This document shows positions 44,561 to 53,170 of a stretch of 64,000 nt of DNA, piece after piece. The translations under genes were made by a program, and so were the position numbers. Within the stretch, counting starts at the first letter, position 1, and every line of letters begins with the position of its first letter. Below the pieces are notes generated by a model. It was not told the DNA's origin. It saw only the letters and a list, made by a program, of their open reading frames with translations, and searched no databases. The DNA comes from Puia sp963703355 (GTDB lineage Bacteria > Bacteroidota > Bacteroidia > Chitinophagales > Chitinophagaceae): positions 1,860,001-1,924,000 of the forward strand of contig OY969813.1 in the NCBI GenBank assembly GCA_963703355.1. The letters are read 5' to 3'.

Positions 44561-45389
44561 CATCCAGCTTCAAATGATTCTTTTCCATCTCATTTACTAC
44601 GGCTTCCGTAACACCGGTAAAAGAAAATCCGCCATCATGAAAAAGGTTTTGCATGGTAACCATTTTAGTAAGATCGCTGAATAATACAGCAACATAACCA
44701 GCACAGTCATCCGCACTCGCGTTGCCCAGCGGACTCATTTTTTCTGCATAGTCCTGGAATCCGTCGAAACCCTTCACTCCACTACCCGCAGTTGTTTTTG
44801 TAGGTGACTGGGAAACCGTATTAATGCGTACTTTCTTTTTCATTCCATAATAGTATCCAAAACTTCTTGCAATACTTTCCAATAGTGCTTTGGCATCAGC
44901 CATCTCATTATAATCAGGAAATACCCGTTGCGCAGCGATATAGGTTAAGGCCACTACACTGCCCCAGTAATTAATGGCGTCCAATTCGTACGCGGTTTGT
45001 AGTACACGATGGAAAGACATGGCGGAAATATCCAGTGTCTTTTGATTGAACCCATAATCCAATTCAGTATATGCCCTTCCTTTTCTCATATTCACGCTCA
45101 TTCCGACAGAATGTAAAATAAAATCAATCTTGCTACCGAAATGAACCATCGAGTCTTCAAATAATTTTTTGAGATCCTCAGATTTCGTAACATCTGCGCC
45201 TATTACCGGTGCCTTTACCTGTTCTGCAAGTTTATTGATCTCACCCATTCGAAGGGCAACAGGGGCATTGGTAAGTACCAGCTCGGCGCCTTCATCATGA
45301 CAACGAAGCGCCGTTCTCCAGGCAAGCGACTTTTCATCCAATGCGCCAAATATGATCCCTTTTTTCCCCTTTAGCAGTTGATAAGACAT
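44556..45389 (-). CDS. fabI: Enoyl-[acyl-carrier-protein] reductase (NADH)
   Basis: Reduces the enoyl-ACP in each round of fatty-acid elongation; cytoplasmic. The N-terminus GKKGIIFGALDEKSLAW is the atypical cofactor motif of FabI, and HSVGMSVN and TYIAAQRVFPDYNEMADAKALLES hold the active-site Tyr and Lys region. About 277 residues from the ATG at 45389 (MSYQLLKGKKG); an ATG at 45401 is an alternative. The final codons KLDA and the stop lie in the CCTTACG array. It is downstream of the TPR gene by about 65 bp. Confidence 0.92.
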   Translation of the reverse strand: MSYQLLKGKKGIIFGALDEKSLAWRTALRCHDEGAELVLTNAPVALRMGEINKLAEQVKAPVIGADVTKSEDLKKLFEDSMVHFGSKIDFILHSVGMSVNMRKGRAYTELDYGFNQKTLDISAMSFHRVLQTAYELDAINYWGSVVALTYIAAQRVFPDYNEMADAKALLESIARSFGYYYGMKKKVRINTVSQSPTKTTAGSGVKGFDGFQDYAEKMSPLGNASADDCAGYVAVLFSDLTKMVTMQNLFHDGGFSFTGVTEAVVNEMEKNHLKLDA

Positions 45390-45453
45390 ATGGTTGAGCA
45401 TTTTTGTGCCCGTAAAAATAAGGAGATATTTCCAACAGGAGCACGACAAAGTC

Positions 45454-47307
45454 CTAAGCCTCAGTCTTTCTGTGGAATATCTTCGACTTGATGGTATGGG
45501 CTTTAAATGTAAGGTAGTGGGTCATCTTTTTTTCGAGCCAGTGATGGAGGGGTAGTAACATGGAAATAATAAATATTTTTACTGCCAGTACTTTCCAGGG
45601 TTCTCCATGGGTTACAATCTGAATCTGATCGTCCAGTAGAAGAACAATGAATTCGAATAAAAAAATAAACGCAAAAAATCCCATTGCCCTAATGATGGAT
45701 GGCGACATTTTAAAAACTCCGAGTAAAACGAGAATTATAAACACAGTTGCAATAACTGCGGTAATGCCCATATACTCGATATTATTACGCGTTCTTTTGT
45801 TTTCCTCTTCTACCAGCTTTTGTTGCTCTGCTCGCTTGGTCGCATTTTGAATTTCAATGCTTAGTAAGTCCTTTTGTTTACTCAGCGATTCTATAGAATC
45901 TCTGTATATATTATATCGTTCCAGATATTGTTGAGAAAGTTTATAGTCTCCCAAAAGAAAAGCAGTAGAATCCAGGTCCAGCATTACATCTCTCTGGAAA
46001 TAAATATTCTCGGAAGAGTCTGCAAATTTGCTCGCAAGGAGCAACGTCTTATATCGTTCAGGATATTTGTGCATTAACTGATATAGATTCCCCACCTGAT
46101 TGGCAAAATTGTATTTCTCATAGAAATTTCCCCGCTGACTATATTCAAACGGTAGCGCAAGATTCAGGTAATACAATGCTGAATCATATTTTTTTCTCGA
46201 ACTTTCGAGTACCGCATACAATTTATTGATCTGGTATTCCACCCCGATCTTTCTTATAAATTCCATTAGATCCGGATGCTCACGCAGATAGGCAAATCCT
46301 TTAACAGGATCGCTGTTGTTAAAATAATAATTTAGAAGATCCAGATAGATCTGCAGTTTCATATTTGCTATGCCCAATGAATCTGCGTAGTTGATTGCTT
46401 TATCATAGTATAACAGGCCAAGCTTATCATTTTTTTGAAGGATATAGGTGCCTGCAAGCGCGCGAAGAGAGCTAAACACATATCTGCATTGTTTCCATTC
46501 CGCAGCCTGGTCTTTAGACAATGTGTAAAAATCTTTGGCCTTTTCATAGTCATTTATAGATACGTAGAAGTCTCCCAGTTCATGGAGGCTTTCTACGATT
46601 AACACGTGACCTTTGGATTTTTCAGCAAAATTCCTTGCATTCAGCAATGCCTGAAATTCCGAAAGTTTATTAGCCAATGCGTTCCAGGTATCAGCAATTG
46701 ACAAATAAGACTGACACATCAAACTATCCGAACTTATGGCAGATGCCAGAGAAATCGCCTGGTTATTGAAATCAAGTGCTTTTTGATTTTGGGATGTATT
46801 CAGATAGTATCGCGCAAAATTTAAATACGCCTTTACTTTATATTTCTCAAGTCCGCTTTCGACAGCTACCAGAAGGCCTTTATCTGTATATATTTTGCCT
46901 TCTTCATAAATGGTTGGCAGGGAATAATAGCTTAAAAGCAATTTTGCAATCTGGCTATATGACAAACAGATAAGGTTTCTGTCCCGGCTTTCCTCCGCCT
47001 CTCTGATAAGCAGGTTCCTGAGGCTGTCACATATTGGCTCATCGGGAATATGCCGGCTCATAATTTCCGATGCAATTAAAATTCGATTCTCAGACGGCGA
47101 ACCGTACTTCGTTTTCAGCAGTACCATCAGGCTGTCTTCTTTCAGGAAAAAATCCTGGGCTTTCAGCACATTTCCAAATAACAGAAAGGAGATCAATAAT
47201 ATCAGAAAGTTTGTCCTTTTCCTGATTGAGGTAGAAAAACAGACAACAGACCGTGATTCAATAATTTCAGTTTCATTTTTGAATCCCTGCATGAGATGAG
47301 ATGTCAT
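45454..47307 (-). CDS. TPR-repeat membrane protein, unknown
   Basis: A 617-residue envelope protein I do not recognise by family name. A signal or anchor (FLILLISFLLFGNVLKAQ, around residue 45) is followed by a large helical region of tetratricopeptide-like repeats (about 70-470; for example YLNFARYYLNTSQNQKALDFNNQAISLA). Then come a coiled-coil segment and three TM helices (ITAVIATVFIILVLLGVF, FAFIFLFEFIVLLL, VKIFIISMLLPLHHW). It has no kinase or regulator domain at the C-terminus, unlike many TPR sensors of the phylum. It sits between aspS and fabI on one strand. Confidence 0.7.
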   Translation of the reverse strand: MTSHLMQGFKNETEIIESRSVVCFSTSIRKRTNFLILLISFLLFGNVLKAQDFFLKEDSLMVLLKTKYGSPSENRILIASEIMSRHIPDEPICDSLRNLLIREAEESRDRNLICLSYSQIAKLLLSYYSLPTIYEEGKIYTDKGLLVAVESGLEKYKVKAYLNFARYYLNTSQNQKALDFNNQAISLASAISSDSLMCQSYLSIADTWNALANKLSEFQALLNARNFAEKSKGHVLIVESLHELGDFYVSINDYEKAKDFYTLSKDQAAEWKQCRYVFSSLRALAGTYILQKNDKLGLLYYDKAINYADSLGIANMKLQIYLDLLNYYFNNSDPVKGFAYLREHPDLMEFIRKIGVEYQINKLYAVLESSRKKYDSALYYLNLALPFEYSQRGNFYEKYNFANQVGNLYQLMHKYPERYKTLLLASKFADSSENIYFQRDVMLDLDSTAFLLGDYKLSQQYLERYNIYRDSIESLSKQKDLLSIEIQNATKRAEQQKLVEEENKRTRNNIEYMGITAVIATVFIILVLLGVFKMSPSIIRAMGFFAFIFLFEFIVLLLDDQIQIVTHGEPWKVLAVKIFIISMLLPLHHWLEKKMTHYLTFKAHTIKSKIFHRKTEA

Positions 47308-47364
47308 TATTCGTTCGTCCGCGAATCTACAAATAATAACAGAACAGAAACAATCCGGCTGTTG

Positions 47365-49191
47365 TCAGGCAGGACGAACGGAAATGCTGAGCTCCTTTAG
47401 TTGTTTGTTATCAATGGCGGCCGGTGCGTCCAGCATTACATCGCGACCACTGTTGTTTTTTGGAAATGCAATAAAATCACGGATACTTTCACTTCCGCCC
47501 AGTATGGCACATAGTCTGTCGAAACCAAAAGCGATTCCTCCATGCGGAGGTGCACCGTATTCAAAAGCGCCTAACAGAAATCCAAATTTGTGGTTAGCCT
47601 CTTCGCGACTCATGCCCAATGCATCAAACATTTTCTCCTGCAATTCGCGTTGATAAATTCTTATTGAACCTCCGCCAATTTCATTACCATTGAGTACCAT
47701 GTCATATGCATTCGCCTTAATATTCGCATAAGGGTGTTCGAGATACTTCTCAGCATCTTGGATAACGGGATCGTTATTGATCATCGTGGCAATTTGATCC
47801 GGCTTAGGAGCAGTAAACGGATGATGACGTGCCACCCACCGATTATCTTCTTCACTGTATTCAAATAAAGGAAAATCAATAACCCAAAGCAGTTTGAATT
47901 CCTCTTTTTTCCTCAGACCAAGTCGTTCACCCAGTTCCAGGCGCAAATCACTCATGGCTTTACGGGTTTTTTCTTCTCGTCCGGCAAGAATCAGCACCGC
48001 ATCACCCTTATTTGCGCCGGAAAAACTGGCGATGGATTTCAGTTTTTCTTCTGAATAGAATTTATCCACGCTACTCTTGATCGTGCCATCCTCGTTATAT
48101 CGGATATATACAAGGCCCTGCATTCCAATCTGCGGGCGCTTAACCCAGTCCGTTAGATCGTCGAATTGTTTACGTGTCAACGACGCTCCAGATGGAACAG
48201 CAATAGCCAATACGGTTTCCGCATTGTCGAAAACGGGAAAGCCTGCATTGGCCAAAAGGAATCCATCTGCTTCTATAGAGCCCTTTCTTTTGAACGCTGA
48301 TTTCAGATTGGCAATTTTCATTGCATATCGTATATCCGGTTTGTCGTTGCCGTAATTCCACATGGCGTCTTCCCACGACATTCTTTCAATGGCATCCTTG
48401 TAGTCTATGCCCTTGACTTCTTTAAAAATATAACGGATCATACCTTCGAACATCTGCAGAATATCATCCTGTTCAATAAAACTCATTTCACAGTCTATCT
48501 GCGTAAATTCAGGTTGACGATCAGCCCGAAGATCCTCGTCGCGAAAACATTTTACCACCTGATAATATCTGTCATATCCACTCACCATTAAGAGTTGTTT
48601 AAAAGTCTGCGGACTCTGTGGCAGTGCATAGAACTGACCTGCATTCATGCGGGACGGAACCACAAAGTCCCTGGCGCCTTCTGGTGTTGACTTGATCAGG
48701 AACGGCGTTTCAATGTCCATAAACTGATTCAAATGGAGGTAATTTCTGGCCGCTCTGTTAACAGCGTATCGTAATTCTATGTTCTTTTTAACAGGATTGC
48801 GACGCAGGTCGAGATAACGGTATTTCATGCGCAGGTCGTCTCCCCCATCGGTTTCGTCCTGAATCGTAAAAGGGGGTGTTGCCGATTTATTCAGCACAGT
48901 GATCTTGTTCACTTTTATTTCAATTTCCCCCGTTGGGATTAAAAGATTCTTGCTGGATCTTTCGGAAACCACACCAGTTGCCTGAATTACAAATTCCCGA
49001 CCCAGAGGTGTGGCAGCAAGCGCTTCATTTTGAGCCTCATCCAGTAATAACTGGGTAATACCATAGCGGTCGCGGAGGTCTATAAACGTGATACCACCAA
49101 ATTTTCTAAGGGTTTGAACCCATCCCGCCAGGGTAACTTCCCGGCTAACGTCTCCCAGGCCTAACTCGCCACAGGTATGTGTTCTGAACAT
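47365..49191 (-). CDS. aspS: Aspartyl-tRNA synthetase
   Basis: Charges tRNA-Asp in a class II fold. The OB-type anticodon domain (GWVQTLRKFGGITFIDLRDRYGITQ) opens the protein, and class II motifs appear as FMDIETPFLIKSTPEGARDF, YYQVVKCFRDEDLRADRQPEFTQID and GGIAFGFDRL. The 608 residues include the bacterial insertion domain. Because gatC is also present, the enzyme might be non-discriminating and also charge tRNA-Asn, but this cannot be decided from what I see. A -7/-33 promoter lies upstream. Confidence 0.94.
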   Translation of the reverse strand: MFRTHTCGELGLGDVSREVTLAGWVQTLRKFGGITFIDLRDRYGITQLLLDEAQNEALAATPLGREFVIQATGVVSERSSKNLLIPTGEIEIKVNKITVLNKSATPPFTIQDETDGGDDLRMKYRYLDLRRNPVKKNIELRYAVNRAARNYLHLNQFMDIETPFLIKSTPEGARDFVVPSRMNAGQFYALPQSPQTFKQLLMVSGYDRYYQVVKCFRDEDLRADRQPEFTQIDCEMSFIEQDDILQMFEGMIRYIFKEVKGIDYKDAIERMSWEDAMWNYGNDKPDIRYAMKIANLKSAFKRKGSIEADGFLLANAGFPVFDNAETVLAIAVPSGASLTRKQFDDLTDWVKRPQIGMQGLVYIRYNEDGTIKSSVDKFYSEEKLKSIASFSGANKGDAVLILAGREEKTRKAMSDLRLELGERLGLRKKEEFKLLWVIDFPLFEYSEEDNRWVARHHPFTAPKPDQIATMINNDPVIQDAEKYLEHPYANIKANAYDMVLNGNEIGGGSIRIYQRELQEKMFDALGMSREEANHKFGFLLGAFEYGAPPHGGIAFGFDRLCAILGGSESIRDFIAFPKNNSGRDVMLDAPAAIDNKQLKELSISVRPA

Positions 49192-49211
49192 TTGATTTCC
49201 TGATTAGCCGG

Positions 49212-49242
49212 CAAAGGTAGGGCGCCGAAAGTAGATGGAAAA
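49212..49242 (-). promoter_or_regulatory. Promoter of aspS
   Basis: On the minus strand, TTTT (49242-49239), 19 bp, then TACCTTTG (49219-49212), about 20 bp before the ATG at 49191. It matches the Bacteroidota consensus except for the last base of the -33 box. Confidence 0.55.
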
Positions 49243-49453
49243 CGTTTAAAAAAAATAAAAAACCGTTATGCCCCCCTTTCATTTGTAAAAAATAGTTTTT
49301 ATCTTGTATCCATCCGTACGATTCACCTCCTCATGATTAAACCTATCCTGGTTATTCTATTCTTACCTTAAAACGATTTTATCCATACCCTTGTAAGGCC
49401 TTCTGTTTTTTGATCGGACCAACCTGAAGCAATCAAAACGAAAAACGGACCTT

Positions 49454-50296
49454 ATGGAATTCATTATTATTATTGCGCTGGTTACGGCCGTACTCATCCT
49501 GCACCGACCCCTTTCAGCCCTGTTCAACAAGCTTTATATCAGCCGTCAGGAGCATAAATTCATCGAATGCGAAACATTCTACCATACGGTAGTAAGCAAA
49601 TACATTCGTTTTTATAACCGTCTTGGCCTGGAAGACCAACGTAAATTCCTTTTTCGCACTTTCCTTTTCAGAAAATCCCGCCGCTTTCATTACATCGAAG
49701 TAAAAGAGAGTGCCGAAATGCCCATCCTCATAAGTGCTGTGGCCATTCAACTCACATTCGGCCTTGATAAATACATGCTTAATTATTTCAACGATATCTA
49801 TGTTTTGAAGGATGACTATCATTATGGTTTTTATTCCAGGCCTTTTATGGGTCATGTAGATCAGAGTGGCATTTATCTTTCCTGGGATAATTTTATAAAG
49901 GGTATCAGCGGACAAACCCCCAATTGTAACGTTGGTCTTCATGAAATGGGACATGCGCTGGCTTATGTTACTTTTATTACGGAAACTGAAGAAGACAAAC
50001 ATTTCAAAAAAGAGTTCAAGAACTTCTCTAAAGTGGCCAGACCCATTTTTGCCACAATGCAGGAAGGAAACCGAAACCTGCTCGGTGAATATGCTGCCGT
50101 GAACTATCACGAATTCTGGGCAGTTTCTGTTGAAACCTTCTTCGAAAATCCGGTTTGCCTCAAACACGAATTACCTGAACTGTATCAGGCCATGGTAAAT
50201 CTGTTGCGACAGGATCCGCTTCAACCACGAAATAATAATGGCGTCGCAACTTTTGTGGTGAAGCCATCCAAAATAGAGGAGAGCCTGATTAGTTAG
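49454..50296 (+). CDS. MtfA-like zinc peptidase (M90)
   Basis: Predicted zinc metallopeptidase of 280 residues. An N-terminal membrane helix (IIIIALVTAVLILHRPLSAL) is followed by a soluble domain with H163EMGH167 in NVGLHEMGHALAY, and a downstream acidic motif NYHEFWAVSVETFFENP, as in the MtfA family. In enterobacteria MtfA lacks this anchor and takes part in sugar-uptake control by binding Mlc; such a role here is not supported. The stop TAG falls in the first of a run of TTAGGCTCAAGGCTTAAGGC repeat words. Confidence 0.8.
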   Translation: MEFIIIIALVTAVLILHRPLSALFNKLYISRQEHKFIECETFYHTVVSKYIRFYNRLGLEDQRKFLFRTFLFRKSRRFHYIEVKESAEMPILISAVAIQLTFGLDKYMLNYFNDIYVLKDDYHYGFYSRPFMGHVDQSGIYLSWDNFIKGISGQTPNCNVGLHEMGHALAYVTFITETEEDKHFKKEFKNFSKVARPIFATMQEGNRNLLGEYAAVNYHEFWAVSVETFFENPVCLKHELPELYQAMVNLLRQDPLQPRNNNGVATFVVKPSKIEESLIS

Positions 50297-50394
50297 GCTC
50301 AAGGCTTAAGGCTTAAGGCTTAAGGCCGGATGCTTATGGCCTGCAACCCCACTCTTATACTCATATACTCTCACACTCTCACACTCTCACACTT
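50295..50394. repeat. GGCTTAA and CACACTCT tandem words
   Basis: GGCTCAAGGCTTAAGGCTTAAGGCTTAAGG (50297-50326) is followed by ACTCTTATACTCATATACTCTCACACTCTCACACTCTC words. It fills the 3' flank of the M90 gene and ends just upstream of the TTCGTACA boxes. Confidence 0.75.
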
Positions 50395-50396
50395 TC

Positions 50397-50425
50397 TTCG
50401 TACAGTCCCTGTCCGGATTCGTACA
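50397..50425 (+). promoter_or_regulatory. Two TTCGTACA boxes, 21 bp apart
   Basis: Identical 8-bp boxes at 50397-50404 and 50418-50425, on the same face of the helix. They lie about 55-85 bp upstream of a sigma-54-like element and about 125-150 bp before the permease gene. The same core, in reverse orientation, recurs in the array at 53067-53132. Confidence 0.5.
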
Positions 50426-50477
50426 ACTTTTTACTCCTTTGGTAATATACACCGCTGATTAGTATGCAGTTGTCAAA

Positions 50478-50494
50478 CCGGCACCGCTTTAGCT
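50478..50494 (+). promoter_or_regulatory. Sigma-54-like -24/-12 element
   Basis: CCGGCACC-GCTT-TAGCT has GG at 50480-50481 and GC at 50492-50493, 10 bases between them, the canonical sigma-54 spacing. GGCAC matches; the -12 half (TAGCT for TTGCA/T) and the base before GG are off consensus. It lies 55 bp before the permease start. Confidence 0.45.
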
Positions 50495-50548
50495 GTATGT
50501 TGCGTGCAATCAGCCGATTTCTCCCAGGATCAGATTAAATAATCCCAT

Positions 50549-52909
50549 ATGTTTTTCAATTACCTGAAAATTGCTTTTAGAAATCTCCGCAAACACAGGG
50601 CCTTTTCTATTATCAATGTTGCTGGATTGGCCATTGGAATGACCTGCAGCATTTTCATTTTTTTATGGGTGAGGGAAGAACTCAGCTTTGATAAATTCAA
50701 TGCAAATGCTGATCGGATATTCAGGCTTACCGACAATGTGGGAGATTTTAAAGCAGCCGTCACGCCGGCTGGAATGGCTGCCGGACTCAAATCCGGATTG
50801 CCAGCCATTAAAAATATTACAAGGATTTCTAAGAATCATACTTCAGTATTCGAAGTTGGTACTCAAAAATTTCAGGAGAAAAGATTGATGTACGCCGATT
50901 CAAATTTTCTTGAAATGTTTGACTACCCCTTGCTCAAAGGAGATAAAAACACTGCGCTGCAAAGTCCTGATGATATTTTGATTACGGAAAATATGTCCCG
51001 GAAATATTTTGGGAAACTGGATCCCATGGGCAAACTTATCAGGGTAAACAACGAGAAAAATTATAAAGTCGCTGGCGTACTTTCAAATATTCCTTCCAAT
51101 TCTCATTTGCAATTCGACTTTATTATTCCAATGTCGGCTATTGCATCTACCGATTATGATCTGATAAATAAAACCTGGGAATCTTTCAATTACTATACAT
51201 ATCTCGAGTTATTTAAATCCCCTACTACCTCTTCACTTGCAAATCTAACCGCTCAAATTCTGAAGATTTACAAAGTCCATGTCCCTGAATTTAAAATAGA
51301 ATTTCATTTGCAGCCTTTACCGGGCATTCACCTTGGTCAGGCCCTGCAAATAGATCAGACCGGTCATGGAGATATGCAGTATGTAAATATTTTTTTTATA
51401 GTTGCGATCATTGTAATCGCAGTTGCCTGTATCAATTTTATGAATCTCGCAACTGCGCGTTCTGCCCGACGTGCCAAAGAAGTAGGTCTGCGTAAGGTGG
51501 TAGGCGCTGAACGATATCAGATTGTAGGCCAGTTTCTGGGGGAATCTGTTTTAATTTCTTCCGTCGCCTTCCTGATCGCGTTGATACTGGTTTGGATTCT
51601 CCTTCCTGCGTTTAATAATATAGCCGACAAATCATTAAGTTTTAGAAATATTGATATCAAACTATTGCTGTCCTTGTTTGGCCTCTCACTTCTTACTGGT
51701 TTGATTTCCGGAATCTATCCTGCTATCTATTTATCCGGTTTTAAACCAGCCAAGGTTTTAAAAGGTAAATTGAAATCAATGGGTGGCAATCTGGTTTTCA
51801 GAAATACGCTTGTTGTAGTTCAGTTTATCGTTTCCATTGTTCTGCTGGTTGGAACCGTTGTCGTATATCAGCAGTTGCATTTCATAAAGAATATGAATCT
51901 GGGATTTGAAAAAAGAAATCTGGTGTACGTGAGAATGTCTGGAGAATTGTGGAACAAACTTGATGCAATAAAGACGGAACTCAAACAGAGACCATTAACC
52001 AGCGACTATTCCATTATTTCTGACCTTCCAACAGAGTTGGTTACCGGCACCATAGATGTTCAGTGGGAAGGTAAAGATCCAAAATCGCAAATTGTAATAC
52101 CATCTATGGACGTGGACGAAAATTTTACGAATGTATTTCAGATGAAAGTTTTGAATGGCAGAAGTTTCTCCTCCGCTTTTAAGGGAGACAGTTCAAATTA
52201 TGTATTAAATGAAACAGCGGTGCGGACAATGGGTATGACTATAAAAAATGCAATAGGGAAATCTTTAAGTTTTGGACAGATCAGGGGCACTATTATAGGT
52301 GTTGTAAAAGACTTTAACTTCAAGCCAATACAACAACCCATAGAGCCCCTGGTATTAAGGTTGAATAAATACGGCGGATATATTTTTGTGCGTACAAAAC
52401 CTCGCAGCACAGATCAAACAATTAAAACGCTGGAAAAAATTTGCCAGCAACTTAACCCGGCATATCCATTTGAATATAGTTTTCTTGATGAAGATCTTGC
52501 AAACCTGTACAGAAGTGAACAAAGAATCGGCAGCTTATTTAATATTTTTGCCCTACTTGCCATCTTTATTTCCTGTCTCGGCTTATATGGATTGTCTGCA
52601 TTTATTGCTGAACAAAGAACCAAAGAAATTGGTGTTCGCAAAACTTTGGGCGCCTCCGTATTTAGTATCGTTTATCTGCTTTCCAGAAACTTCACCAGAG
52701 TAATACTAATTGCTATTGTAATTGCAATCCCACTATCCTGGTACGCTATTCATCAATGGTTGCAGGGCTTTGCTTATCATATAGACATAGGCTGGGGCGT
52801 ATTCGCTCTCGGCTCGCTTTCTGCACTGTTCATAGCCTGGTGCACGGTTAGCTTCGAATCGGTGAAATCGGCAGTGGCGAATCCCGTAACCAGTTTACGT
52901 TCAGAATGA
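50549..52909 (+). CDS. Orphan FtsX/MacB-type ABC permease
   Basis: Inner-membrane permease of 786 residues, same duplicated plan as the one at 18258 (TM1 INVAGLAIGMTCSIFIFLWV; coupling sequences TARSARRAKEVGLRKVVGA and EQRTKEIGVRKTLGA; C-terminal FALGSLSALFIAWCTVSF). The two share many positions and both end VTSLRSE / VVSLRSE, so they are close paralogues. No ATPase, adaptor or TolC gene is adjacent. It may borrow an ATPase from 17471, 20717, 41798 or 43260. The upstream region suggests sigma-54 control. Confidence 0.88.
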   Translation: MFFNYLKIAFRNLRKHRAFSIINVAGLAIGMTCSIFIFLWVREELSFDKFNANADRIFRLTDNVGDFKAAVTPAGMAAGLKSGLPAIKNITRISKNHTSVFEVGTQKFQEKRLMYADSNFLEMFDYPLLKGDKNTALQSPDDILITENMSRKYFGKLDPMGKLIRVNNEKNYKVAGVLSNIPSNSHLQFDFIIPMSAIASTDYDLINKTWESFNYYTYLELFKSPTTSSLANLTAQILKIYKVHVPEFKIEFHLQPLPGIHLGQALQIDQTGHGDMQYVNIFFIVAIIVIAVACINFMNLATARSARRAKEVGLRKVVGAERYQIVGQFLGESVLISSVAFLIALILVWILLPAFNNIADKSLSFRNIDIKLLLSLFGLSLLTGLISGIYPAIYLSGFKPAKVLKGKLKSMGGNLVFRNTLVVVQFIVSIVLLVGTVVVYQQLHFIKNMNLGFEKRNLVYVRMSGELWNKLDAIKTELKQRPLTSDYSIISDLPTELVTGTIDVQWEGKDPKSQIVIPSMDVDENFTNVFQMKVLNGRSFSSAFKGDSSNYVLNETAVRTMGMTIKNAIGKSLSFGQIRGTIIGVVKDFNFKPIQQPIEPLVLRLNKYGGYIFVRTKPRSTDQTIKTLEKICQQLNPAYPFEYSFLDEDLANLYRSEQRIGSLFNIFALLAIFISCLGLYGLSAFIAEQRTKEIGVRKTLGASVFSIVYLLSRNFTRVILIAIVIAIPLSWYAIHQWLQGFAYHIDIGWGVFALGSLSALFIAWCTVSFESVKSAVANPVTSLRSE

Positions 52910-53170
52910 ACTAAAGCTGTTGATAAAAGCGTGAGGGCCAAATAATTTCCTATTTGAGTTGTTTTAATAAGGAAACCCCGCTATCAAATAAAGTATTTGT
53001 TCGGGATTAATAGCAGGCAGCTTCATAGTTCGACTTTAGTATGATCGCATTTCCTTCGTTAAGCTATTCCAACGACATACGAACGAAATACAAATGTGGT
53101 ACGAACGTTATACGAACGTCTTATGAATAAGACAGCAGTGAATACCAAATCAATCCCGAATAAATATCTG
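52910..53170. other. Gene-free stretch with phased 11-bp array
   Basis: About 260 bp between the permease and oxidoreductase genes, which converge. It holds a weak hairpin (TTTCCTATT with AATAAGGAAA at about 52946-52975) and the TACGAACG array at 53067-53132. I see no coding frame with support. Confidence 0.55.
53067..53132 (-). repeat. Degenerate 11-bp tandem array with core TACGAACG
   Basis: Six consecutive 11-bp units start at 53067, 53078, 53089, 53100, 53111 and 53122. The best three are TACGAACGAAA, TACGAACGTTA and TACGAACGTCT; the unit at 53089 (TACAAATGTGG) differs at two core positions, both transitions. The 11-bp period keeps each copy on one face of the helix. In reverse the core reads CGTTCGTA, like the TTCGTACA boxes upstream of the permease. 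Confidence 0.6.

Noticed and set aside
44402..44611. Plus-strand frame with repeated TPYALRL
   Set aside because: It is translation of the CCTTACG array plus the terminator; no start signal or family match, and it overlaps fabI.
49514..50167. 217-codon minus-strand frame
   Set aside because: Shadow of the M90 peptidase gene; no family features.
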